Below are positions 47,659 to 57,854 of a stretch of 64,000 bases of DNA, in pieces. How positions within the stretch are numbered: the stretch's first letter is position 1; the number at the start of each line of letters is the position of its first letter. The notes under the pieces are model-generated. The model ran no database searches and was not told the origin of the DNA. It saw only the letters and a program-made list of their open reading frames with translations. The position numbers were made by a program, and so were the translations under genes. The stretch is from the NCBI GenBank assembly GCA_902806595.1, contig CADCXC010000037.1:2170001-2234000 (forward strand), in the 5' to 3' direction. Source of the DNA: Pyrenopolyporus hunteri. Lineage: Eukaryota; Ascomycota; Sordariomycetes; Xylariales; Hypoxylaceae.

Positions 47659-48857
47659 ATGAACAAGAACTGGAATGACAGAGCCGATAAGGATCTCTTC
47701 TTCACCATTCTGTCCGTCAAGAACATCGGCGTAATAAGTGGCGCAGAATGGACCACCATCGGTAACCACATGCGATCCCTGGGCTACGGCTTCACAAATG
47801 AAGGATGTCGGTGAGCGAAAAAAAAATATATTTCTTTTCTGTCCGCATCTCTGTCTACGTCTACGTTCCCGTCTGCATTTCTCTGTCTACGTTTCTCTGC
47901 CTACATGCCCACAGCCTGCATTTCTCATCTGCATTTCTCATCTGCATTCCTACCTGCAACTCCTATCTGCAATTCCTATCTGCAATGTCATCATCATCTC
48001 CACGTACCTGGTCTAAATCCAACCCTCCCCATCCCAAAATCTGCACCTTTTCTTCATCCCAGCTGCCTGGTGGTGTGTCCGGCAGTGTACTAGGGCTGCG
48101 CATGCCGTCTCCCGCTCCGATCCCTCGGGCATACCTTACCTAGTCGAGTAAGAATCGAGTCGCACATGAACGACAGGGTTCCGCCTATGATTCAGACCAC
48201 TTGGTAACTGCGCGTCCCGATCTCCTCGGGTACCCTCGTGTGGCTGTCTAAGCCGTGGCCATCGATCGACCGTCATATTTACTTCGCAACAATGTACATC
48301 ATGTCCGTGATACAATGTGCAGGGGGGCTAATCAATCCACGCTAGCCAACACTTCCAAGGTCTTCGCAGAGCTCAGCATAAAACTGAGTCAAATGGGGGT
48401 CTGCTGGATAGCCAGCGCAAGGCCGATCCTACCACGAACCCCATCACGCGGCGCCCGGGTCCAGGTCGTGGGCGGCCCAGAAAACAGCCACTAGCACCCA
48501 CTCCTGATCTCGACCAGGCGTCGCCTTCGGGAGGGCCAGCCCAGATGCAAGACATGGAGCCAGACGCTACCAGTGCGCCCGATGGGATGTCCGTCCAAAT
48601 CCCTGCCGAGGAAGCCGATTCTCTAAGCCTAGTGCACGACAGCTCTGGTCTTGAAGAGCAACCTTCAAAACGGCAACGCCTCGAAGTGGAGCAGCAACAG
48701 GACGACAACGACGCCGCCGTCCTCTCCTTGGCGGCAGATGGATTATCTGGACCCGAAGATCATTATGGGCCCCCAGAGTATGTTCCGTGTCTTATGTTAC
48801 CACTCCTGCGCCACTGTAGGTACTAACTATATCGATAGATTTTACGGTGAGGCATAA
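47659..48857 (+). CDS. Myb/SANT-like AT-hook protein D
   Basis: Three exons, 47659-47810, 48346-48777 and 48839-48857, give 200 aa. The domain reads MNKNWNDRADKDLFFTILSV, EWTTIGNHMRSLGYGFTNEG, then across the splice CRQHFQGLRRAQHK, a Myb/SANT-like pattern. An AT-hook core (GRGRPRK, residues 91-97, inside RRPGPGRGRPRK) follows, then an acidic tail with an NLS-like SKRQRLE. The first intron is 535 bp, very long for this window, and carries a short minisatellite. The last intron is supported by a perfect TACTAAC branch site and leaves a five-codon final exon (FYGEA). The phase-2 first intron before QHFQ is shared with gene E. Likely a DNA-binding nuclear protein. Confidence 0.77.
47855..47990 (+). 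repeat. Degenerate ~13-15-bp minisatellite inside an intron
   Basis: Within the first intron of gene D the word CTGCATTTCTCAT and variants (ctgcattcctac, ctgcaactcctat, ctgcaattcctat) repeat in tandem. A related ctgtctacgt repeat lies on its left side. Confidence 0.65.
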
Positions 48858-49833
48858 GTGTCGCGGGCGTTTTCTCCCGAAGAGGATTTCTGGCATTTAA
48901 AGAAGTTACGGCATAGACCATCGCAACACTGCTAGTCGAGCCCCCTGTTGCAAGGCGTTAAGCTAGGTAGCCACCAATCTGCGACCAGGCAGCAATAGTC
49001 TGCTAGCCGTCGGCTACACTATATGATAGTTTATTTGCGCTGCGTCTTTTTTTACCTAAAGTTATAGAGCACGAAGACTCACGTTTGTTTGTCTTGGGAA
49101 CGGGGAATCAGAGAAACGTCTCCGGAAAGCTTCTGTACAACACCGCGGCATCACATTGATCAGTACTTGGGTAGTTTGGAGTTACGAGCGGGCTAATTAT
49201 GACGGGGCAAGATCTATTGATAGCTGGTAATTCCATCTATGGTCTAAGAAACCCCCACAAAGTGCCTCCCCCCTTCTACTTCTTGGTCAAGGCGAAGAAA
49301 TGTGTGGTCAGTTAAAGCAATAGTCTGCAGTTTCCACCTTCCATATGACTCTCAACTGCAGAACCGAGAGACAGGGGAAAGGACCACCAGGATCACCTAT
49401 CATTTATGTAGATGGCAACTAAGAACACTCTAGGTCAAGATACTTGCATTAGGTCGGTGGGTAGGCACGCATCACGAGTTGAGAGCAGTTTTCATCACAT
49501 CCGATTCTCTCATCCCCTACATGCAGTTCCTTATTCGAAGTAACCCAACGCAAGCCTCTTCTGCCTGGGCTCTTATCATCATTCTCTTTATCATTAAGGT
49601 TGATATGCACCTTACCTCTATCCCATAACTCTCGTTACCTCTCCTACCCTCAACCCCCGGAACCACTCTCCTGCTTGCCAACCAACATAGGTACCTACAC
49701 ATCCTTATATCTCTACGTTTATCAGAAAACGCCCTAGCGCCCAGTCTCTACCGTTTTTCACCCTCAAGGACGCTTGTTGCAACTACCCACTCACCCTGCC
49801 AACCCATCTGCTTCGATTCGTTGAGCCGCGACG
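48858..49833. other. Intergenic between genes D and E
   Basis: About 1 kb without a supportable gene. The right third is pyrimidine-rich, as expected for the promoter of gene E. Confidence 0.45.
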
Positions 49834-50935
49834 ATGACGAATAGCACTTGGGGTCTCAGCACCTATCGTGATTTTGCGAGAGCCACCTTCGAGGTCGGCA
49901 AACTTAGCAGAGACCAGATGGGCCGAATTGTGGCTAAGCTCCACGAGTTAGGCCACACGTTTACTCAAGATGCCATGAGGTATGCTTTAGTTTTCTATCA
50001 TTGCTTTTTTTTAATAATAATCCCAACCACAAACCGTGATCATGTAATCACTTCTATTCCTCCCATGTCGGATAGGTGGCGTAAGAGAACGCCTCCCCGC
50101 CGCCAGCCCCTCTCCTCCTTAAGTCCATTACCGAATACCGCTACGTTTGCGAATTACCCTCCCGGCGCATTCCCTCTCCTTTCGCAATATCCCCGATTGG
50201 TGGATCGTCGTACTCTGAAGTTAGTCCTATTCAAAAATCAAACTGGCGCAGATTAGTTCCCTCTTTACCACGCCGAGACGTTTCTCTACGCTTCTCTTCA
50301 ATTACCTGAAAATACTCTCCGTCGATGCCCTTAGAGGCCACTCTTAACCACATCTTCTATCATCTAGTCACTCTTGCACTCTATTAAATTCTTAGTTCCT
50401 TTATCGCTCAAGCTAACTTGTTTTAGACAGCATTTCCAAAAGATGATCAGACAAGACAAGGCCACAGCCTCTTTGAATGCCGCCCCCGAGCCTAATAATT
50501 CAGACGCCAGCCATAACGACGCCAAGCCTCCTCTTGCTAACAAGAGAGGCGCTTCCGGCCGCCGACCTGGCACCAAACGTACGGCCAAGGCATTACTCGA
50601 TAGTGGCGAAGACGACGACGAATTCAAACTTCCAAAAAAGCGTATTAGGAAAGGGTAAGCTCACCTTATATACCAATTTTTAGCTAATTACTATGCTATT
50701 GATCGTGAGGCTAATCTCTGGAGATAGCCGTGTCCCCGCGAAGGCTAACCAGGAGGATGCTGATGAATCCGCGTCTCCTACCGACGATGCGGTGCGCCAG
50801 AGTGAGTCTACCACTCAAGTTTATCACCAGCAGCCCATGACTCCACCCAGTTCTTCGGATGTCCCTCCTACCAGTGCCAAGGGTAATGCTGAATCTCCAT
50901 CTCCGCCAGAGTATGAAGACGATGACGAGTCCTGA
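49834..50935 (+). CDS. Myb/SANT-like protein E (AT-hook-like tail)
   Basis: Three exons, 49834-49979, 50427-50654 and 50728-50935, give 193 aa. The domain is STWGLSTYRDFARATFEVGK, then QMGRIVAKLHELGHTFTQDA, and across a phase-2 intron MRQHFQKMIRQDK. RQHFQ and the intron position match gene D, so the two are paralogues. The middle has an AT-hook-like basic patch (SGRRPGTKRTAK) and KLPKKRIRKG; the tail is rich in Ser/Pro/acid (PPSSSDVPPTSAKG, ending YEDDDES). The first intron is 447 bp, again long, as in gene D. Predicted nuclear DNA-binding protein of unknown role. Confidence 0.77.
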
Positions 50936-52071
50936 AGGAAGAAGCCGCCTACCCGTCTCAGCCAATTTGAACTTGAGAGGTCCACTTCGTCGTTCGAAGC
51001 GTCGTAAAATCCCACCCATACATAGCTGGAATGATCGGGGCTTTCCCTCTGACCTTATTGCTCGCGCTTTCTCGTACCGATGTCTCATTTGCGTGGGTTA
51101 GGCGTTATGTTCATGGGATTTTATCAAAGCATATCGCCCGTTCCATGCGGACAATTCATACGGGGCAACTTGACGGTATGGAATTGCCCGATGGCCAAAT
51201 TTGGCAACTCGGCTTGATACTCGTGATTATGTCTTATCCCCACATATGGATCTTAAATACGAAAATTTCCGATGCCTTTATACTAGATTCTAATTTTTCC
51301 ATGGTTTGTTTCCGTGTTGTAAATCGGGGATAGCGCTATAACTCACACCGAGCCCAGGGGTAGCCAAATCCCCTAATTTAATTCGCACGCTTCACCACGA
51401 GATCCAAGTCTCTATTCGTCCCAGCTAAACATCAAGAACCTCTGTAGAAGTAGAAATCAGGCCTTCCTGGATCATCTTGGCGGGAGCGGAAGCCCGTCAT
51501 AATGTGGAGATTCCATCCAGACCCCGGCCTAGCGTTCCCGCATTTCGGTATCCTATCACTACCCAACCTGGGCTCGATCTTGAACGGTAGGCGCCACGAC
51601 CTTTAGCTAAATACCTCTCTAGTTGATCTTTGAGCTCTTATTCTTCCCGAGAGGCTACTATGTTACCAAGGCTCGTTGAAAACTCTCAACTTTGGCAACA
51701 GATGTTCTATTTCGCTCGTATCACCAAACACGATCTAACATCTCATACAACAGGCCTGTTCCGATGGGCGCATGGATGTGACTGACGATCCACTCGACAG
51801 GGTACAGCATTCCTTGCAAAGCCGTGCCTCACCCGTCACTTCCGCGAATCATACAACACCCACCTCGGAGATCGTCGTACCACTTGTTAAAAGGGGCAAG
51901 TAAATAACTTTTAGTAAACCTTTAATTCTTCCAGCAATAACATAATGCTGTGATAACTCAACTACACTCTTTGAAACCTCTATATAGGTCAGTCCCTCGT
52001 TTCTATTCATGACCTAGACGTCGTTCGTTCTATTCGCAGTGCCTATCATCATTCCTACGATCCGTTTCAAT
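50936..52071. other. Intergenic with a possible orphan exon
   Basis: At about 51755-51903 a frame following a caacag acceptor-like site reads SDGRMDVTDDPLDRVQHSLQ and ends in VVPLVKRGK and TAA. It looks coding-like but has no start or partner exon that I could place. The rest shows no gene. Confidence 0.4.
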
Positions 52072-53160
52072 ATGATGCTTAACCCTTCCTTACTAGGCTT
52101 TATCGGCCTAGCTCTCGCAGTTCCGAGCAACCCCTTGAACGGGCGAGCTAGCTGCACCTTCACCTCCGTAGATTCGTTATCAAAAGATAAGAAGTCTTGT
52201 ACAGATATTACACTCAACGGGATAACCGTCCCAGCCGGGCAGACGCTTGACTTAACAGGTCTTAGCAAAGGGACTACCGTCACGTTCCAAGGCACCACAA
52301 CTTTCGCATACAAGGAGTGGGAAGGCCCCTTGATCAGCGTTTCGGGAACCGGCATCACAGTGAAGGGCGCCGACGGCCACGTTATAGACGGGAACGGCGC
52401 AAAATGGTGGGATGGGAAGGGCGGCAACGGAGGCAAGAAGAAACCCAAGTTCTTCGCCGCTCATAAGTTGGAGTCATCGACAATTTCCAAGCTTAACATC
52501 AAGAATACCCCTGTCCACGGCTTCTCTATCAACGGCGCAAAGGACCTCACGTTAGACCACATCACCATCGATAACTCGGCCGGAGACTCCGGTGGCGGGC
52601 ACAACACAGACGCCTTCGACGTCGGCTCATCCGACGGCGTGAGGATTATCGGCGCTAACGTCAAGAACCAAGACGACTGTCTGGCAATCAACTCGGGAAG
52701 CAACATCGAGTTCACTGGAGGTACATGCTCAGGGGGCCACGGACTAAGCATCGGCTCGGTCGGGGGGCGCAGCAACAACGATGTGCGGAACGTCGTCATC
52801 TCCGACTCCAGCATCAGCAACTCGCAGAACGGCGTGCGCATCAAGACCGTCTACGGCGCCACAGGCTCTGTCTCTAACGTCACTTACTCGAACATTAAAC
52901 TAAGCAACATTACCAAATACGGTATCGTCATTCAGCAAGACTACGAGAACGGCAGCCCCACGGGGACCCCTACTAACGGCGTGCCTATTACTGATCTAAC
53001 GCTCAAGAGCGTCACCGGTACTGTTGCGAAGGATGGTACGAATATATATATCTTGTGCGGCGATGGCTCGTGCAGCCGCTGGTCGTGGTCCGGCGTCAGC
53101 GTCACAGGGGGCAAGAAGAGCTCTAAGTGCTTGAACATCCCTTCGGGCGCTTCTTGTTAA
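52072..53160 (+). CDS. Secreted endopolygalacturonase (GH28)
   Basis: Single exon, 362 aa from the ATG at 52072 (an upstream GTG frame exists but is not needed). The signal peptide is MMLNPSLLGFIGLALAVPSN, and a propeptide probably ends at NGR before ASCTF, a usual layout. Endopolygalacturonases cut homogalacturonan in pectin by acid hydrolysis inside a right-handed beta-helix. All four signature motifs are present: NTD (178-180) in GHNTDAFDV, QDD (200-202) in NQDDCLAINSG, His223 in GGHGLSIGSVG, and RIK (256-258). Cysteines are spaced as in the family. It is a plant cell-wall degrading enzyme, in line with the tannase and GH105-like genes elsewhere in the window. Confidence 0.96.
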   Translation: MMLNPSLLGFIGLALAVPSNPLNGRASCTFTSVDSLSKDKKSCTDITLNGITVPAGQTLDLTGLSKGTTVTFQGTTTFAYKEWEGPLISVSGTGITVKGADGHVIDGNGAKWWDGKGGNGGKKKPKFFAAHKLESSTISKLNIKNTPVHGFSINGAKDLTLDHITIDNSAGDSGGGHNTDAFDVGSSDGVRIIGANVKNQDDCLAINSGSNIEFTGGTCSGGHGLSIGSVGGRSNNDVRNVVISDSSISNSQNGVRIKTVYGATGSVSNVTYSNIKLSNITKYGIVIQQDYENGSPTGTPTNGVPITDLTLKSVTGTVAKDGTNIYILCGDGSCSRWSWSGVSVTGGKKSSKCLNIPSGASC

Positions 53161-53649
53161 ATGCTAGAACACAACAGGTATCGAATCATCTTATTGCTGA
53201 ATTTAGTCAATTCTCGAGCCGCGATTTAGGCAGGATATGGCCTAACAGCATCCGTCATAGTCATACCACCGCTCGTCAATATAACCAGCGTTCACCACGT
53301 CCCGTGCCTCATTAGCGTGCGTGTTAGATTTTAAGCTCTACAACGATTTGCTCATTCCGAGGATTGCCTACGCTCAGCTTTCCGCTTTAGTCTATCACGG
53401 CCCCCAAAACGTTCGACTCGTCACCGAAGGATTTTAACTATGCTGCTATACTCTAATTATTAAGCGCTGCGTAAGGGAGAGGCCCAAAAATAGCCGTCAC
53501 TGCATAGCTATCCTTGTCAAGTGACAAGTTCAGCTTGTTATAGTTGCGCGATTATAGTTATCTTATATTCTAGCCATGTAGTCGTCTAGATATGTGCAAG
53601 GCGATGAATTCTGTGTCAATAACCCCCTCACCCCCTTTTCCCTTATCCT
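53161..53649. other. Intergenic
   Basis: 489 bases between the polygalacturonase and the HET gene. No gene or repeat seen. Confidence 0.5.
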
Positions 53650-55585
53650 ATGAATATGGCCAGCATATACAGCCAAGTACCACTTACCTCGCCTAATAGT
53701 ATCAGACTCCTAAAACTCCTACCAGCGTCTTCTACTGATGATACTGTAAAATTCGAACTATCAGAAGCAACATTAGACCAATGCCCGCCTTTTACCGCGA
53801 TCTCGTACTCATGGGACGGGCAAAGGCCCACGGAAGAAGCTCTATGTTCAGGGCAATCCATCTTCGTCACTCTAAACTGTAATAACATATTGCGATACCT
53901 AGCTGCGAATAGCAATACTCCTACGCTTGTATGGATTGACGCCATTTGTATTAATCAGTCGCCGACTGCTGTGCTTGAGCGTAATCACCAAGTAAGCATC
54001 ATGGGGCAAATATATAGCGCCGCTCGGGAGGTCACGGTGTGGCTAGGATCCAATACGGAATCGTCGTGGGAAAAGACATTTCGGGATCTTTCCAATTTCG
54101 CCAACGCGTGCCTCGCTTCCGAGAGCGAGGGCTACTTCAAGCAACTCCTCGCGTTAGCCAGCAAGATCGATACGAAGAGTAAGCCCTCATAATAAAATCC
54201 ACTATCATGCTACACAATGCGGATGCATACTAACAACTCCGATAGTCCTCAACGACATGTTCTGGGGCGTAACATGGTTCAGTCGGGTATGGGTAGTCCA
54301 AGAAGTCGCACTAAGCCAGAGAGCAACATTCATATACGGCCAAGTCCAGCTCACATACTTCAACCTCATAAAATCCTGGTCAGACCTGTATACCACCTAC
54401 AAAAACATCGGACTCGTGCAAAACCTCAACCAAACCCTGTACAACGGCTTCGGCACCCACGTCGTATCCCTGCAAGGCCCGCGGCGAGCCGTCGCCATCA
54501 CCGAAGAATACGACAGCATCGAAGAGCTCTTCCGTCAAGCCAGTCGGCTTCTAGCCACAGAGCCGCGGGATAAGGTATACGGGCTTCGCGGGCTTCTGGT
54601 CAGTTACGGGATCTTGCTCCCGGCAGCTGACTACCAGAAGCCTCTGCAGACCATATTCATGGAGACGTCGAGGGCCGTGATGGAATTTAGCAAGACTCTG
54701 AACTTAGAAAGCTGCTTTCTCGTCTCGGATACTTGGCCGTCCTGGGTCCCGAATTGGGCGAACTCGTTGCCGCCGACGTCGCCGAAGGGGGATTATCATG
54801 CTAGCGGGACTTCGGAGGCAAGTTTTGACTTTGTCGATATCCCCGGCGGCTCTCTAGGGTTACGTGTCGATGCGTTCATCGTTGAGAGTGTCTCCTCGTC
54901 TCTGGGCACATGTCTATTAGGGCGCTACCGCACCGCCGAGACACTCAGGAGCGACGGTGTTCTGAGACAGGTAGAGCAAGAAATTGCCCCAGACTGGAAA
55001 GACGAGCGCCTGAAGAAAGGCGTAGGTATCGAGAAGTTTCTCGCGGTTTATAATATTCGCGTATTAAGACGCATGCTCGAATACATGGAGAAGGAAGCAA
55101 GCAGTCCTGATCAATGGCAGAAAGATCTCTACGATATGGTTTCCGCACAGGCATCGATAGACGCCAAAGTGGACATGCATAAACCCTTCTCGAAATGGCT
55201 TGCCCTACTTAGTAGTCTACCCGCTGAACCCCTTCGTGGCCATGATTCTCAGAAACCCTTGGATATCGATGAATCTCCTGAGATGGACGTGTATAACCGA
55301 ATCTCAGCAGACGACGACGTTTCCGAACTACATGAGCTCTTCACCGCATCCTCGTACTTCTGGACATTTTTCAAGACCGACTCGGGTGCGTTCGGAGCTG
55401 GTGCTCATCCCATAAGGGCTGGAGACAAGATCGCCCTTATTGCTGGTGTATGTGTTCCTATGGTGATAAGACACGTCTATGAAGATAGGTATCGGATCGT
55501 GTCACCAGCTTATGTTTGTGGCATCATGCAAGGTGCGGCTTGGACGAGCGACTTGAGTACTTCCACGAGCATTGTGATCGTTTAA
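53650..55585 (+). CDS. HET-domain (heterokaryon incompatibility) protein
   Basis: Two exons, 53650-54178 and 54246-55585, joined over a 67-bp intron (gtaagc donor, ACTAAC branch, gatag acceptor, phase 1), give 622 aa; Met at 53656 is an alternative start. The HET domain is intact: FTAISYSWDGQ (residues 48-58), LVWIDAICINQS (93-104), NHQVSIMGQIYSAAREVTVW (112-131), and after the splice WFSRVWVVQEVALSQ. HET proteins mediate incompatibility and death on contact between unlike mycelia. The C-terminal half is variable, as usual, with no recognised domain; it ends with a region (GDKIALIAGVCVPMVIRHVY) typical of the end of many HET proteins. In contrast to the HET remnant at the left edge it is open throughout. 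Confidence 0.9.
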
Positions 55586-55910
55586 ATAAGGGGTTCGCGT
55601 TCAGAGCCCTTTTTTTCCTCTCCTTAGAGAATCTAGGAAGTCCGCGTGATGGGACACTGCGAATGCGCTGTTTGATTGGAAATAAGTTAGGAGGAAGAAA
55701 GCAAGGTCGGATATCCGGACCTACGTACCTCGAGGAAAATTTTGGCTGAGCTAGACATTGTCCTCAGTTAGAACTTTAACCAACAGATTTCGAGCACATC
55801 CAGTCTTTGGGTAAAGCATGGGAATATCATAGTCCTCGTGTTAATCTACCGGGCCTTCAGGGCTATCTAATAACTCCATAAACGCCTGATGCATATCCCA
55901 GTTCGCGTCG
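55586..55910. other. Convergent 3' region between HET gene and UFD1
   Basis: 325 bases with the two 3' ends. No other feature. Confidence 0.5.
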
Positions 55911-57203
55911 TTATGCCTTCCGTCCGTCTAGCCGGCGGCCCTCATTTGACTTCTTCTCGGGTGCCTTTCCCTTGTCTTCTCCCTCGCCCTTCCGCTTAAC
56001 CGCTCCTCTAAGAGTCTGTCCTTGTCCCGCAAAGTGCGGCTTATTCGCGTTCTCCTTCTCTGCCTCCTTGTCCGCGTCGGTCTTAACGGGCTTGATCTCA
56101 TACCCGAAGAATAGCTTATTCGGGGGAAGCCGTAGAGGCATGGGACCATTCGTCCGTCTTCGCGGGACTGGCACTGTGTTAGTGGAAGCACCGGCGACCG
56201 GAGTGGTGGGTTTCGGCGTCGGAGCCTTCGAGCCCTTCTTCGCATTCAACTTATGACCCTCGCTAAGGAAATGTGACGAAACGGCCCGGGCCCCGGCGGC
56301 AGCTGTCGTAGCATTGGGGGCGATGGCGTCATAGTTGATAGACTGTGCCATCGTGCCCTGCGGGTGCATCAGTCCGCCAGCAGGTAGGCCCCCTTTCGTG
56401 CTTCTCGGTGTGCTAGTGCCGCTGCCTTTCTGCGGTTCAACATATCCTACCGGCGGCGCAAATTCGACCGAAACATCGGTCTCGATCATACAAACACCCA
56501 TCTTCTCCGTCTCCGGCTTCACCTCCAGGACCGCTACTTCGTAGACCTCATCGTTGTACTCGAAGTTGAAGACATCGCCCTTCGTTAGTGTAGCGAAGTT
56601 CCGGAACGCCTTCTCTAAGACGGCTTTGGGGTCGCTGATCTCGAGGAAGTTGGTAGACTGGGGCTGTAGCTTAACCATCTTGGCTAGCTCCAGTGACGTG
56701 GACTTGATCTGGATCATGTCGCCGACGTCCAGCTGTAGCGTTTGCATCATCTATGCTTGGTCAGTTATGATTCGTCCCCTACCCATGATGCCAGGACCGA
56801 AACCTACCCATTGTGGAATGTATGCTCTGCCTTCCTCCGCGACAAACTCTAGCACACCTGCGTGTGTCTGACGCTCCTTCTCACCGTTCACTAGCTCCAT
56901 CATCAGGGGCCATTGTACGTGTAACTGCGAGATCTTCTGGAGTGCAGAGGGCGGTAGGAAGATCTTGGAGCCGTAGTTCAGTTCCGGTCGCTCGGCGCCG
57001 GGCGCCATGATAATCGGGTAACAGCGGAAGTACTCGTCAAAGCGGCGCATGGCCGGTCCGCGCATCATACCAGATCGGGCCATATACGACATGGCGGCGG
57101 GGTCGTCAGCGTCAAAGGGGTTGAATCCGCGGTACTGTGGACGGACCGTAGTTAGCGAAGGGTCAGGGCTTCGGAGTAGAGAGCCGATCGTGTAACTCAC
57201 CAT
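55911..57203 (-). CDS. UFD1: UFD1, Cdc48 cofactor in ubiquitin-dependent degradation
   Basis: Exons 57201-57203 (only the ATG), 56808-57134 and 55911-56750 give 389 aa. The first intron (gtgagt donor, GCTAAC branch, ccacag acceptor, 66 bp) directly follows the start codon. Splicing gives MYRGFNPFDADDP; reading through would add an unlikely VSYTIGSLLRSPDPSL. The second intron is 57 bp between IPQW and MMQTLQL. The Ufd1 double-psi barrel is clear: RRFDEYFRCYPI, GSKIFLPPSALQKISQL, MMELVNGEKERQTHAGVLEF, LEISDPKAVLEKAFRNFATL, and VYEVAVLEVKPE. Ufd1 with Npl4 recruits Cdc48 to ubiquitylated substrates, including ERAD clients. The C-terminal part is low complexity and basic. It is divergent from LIN1. 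Confidence 0.94.
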
Positions 57204-57854
57204 AGTCAGGTGGGGGGTTTACTTTGGAAACTTAGATGCCAGCGGGAGAGATAGTTGGATCGTTTAAATGGGCTACCTAAATTCGGAAATGGTGGATGTT
57301 TTAGTGGGAGGACCGTGAGAAAGAGAAAAGGGAATAAATAAAATGTTGTTTGTTGGAAGTTTCCCGAACAACTTCGCTGAAGCTGCTGGACCTTCCTCAG
57401 AGCTCTAAGTCACGTACCTTACCCGAAGGCAGCTGCAGGTGCGTAGGTTTGATGACGAAACCCCGGCGTGGATATTAATCCGCTTGGATAACTGCATCTA
57501 TACATATTTATGCCATATATGCATCTAACGCGAGGAACTATATGTATGAAACCGATCTAAACCTAGGTACAGTACAAGTCAGGGACCGGGCTCAGAGCCA
57601 AAGCTCCATCACCGAAAGCAGAATCCCAGAATCCCTAGCAGCCAAGCTAAGCAGTAGCTCAGTGCCAGTGCTCCACCGCGCGCAGCTGCAGCTACTGACC
57701 ATGTATTGTACCATGTATTAAAGAACAGGGGCAAATTTCAACGTCATATCTCGATCCAGCCAGCTGCAATTGAGCCTTCGACCTTTAATCCGTACTTTTA
57801 ATCCGTACCTCTAATAACACGTACTACACACGCAGTTCCAGCATCACGGCCGCC
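57204..57854. promoter_or_regulatory. Shared divergent promoter region UFD1/LIN1
   Basis: 651 bases between divergent start codons. AATCCGTAC is repeated in tandem at about 57788-57808, just upstream of LIN1. No factor site is claimed. Confidence 0.45.

Noticed and set aside
47738..48143. Overlapping plus-strand frames with cysteine/histidine-rich repeats
   Set aside because: They fall in the first intron of gene D and result from the ctgcatttctcat minisatellite.
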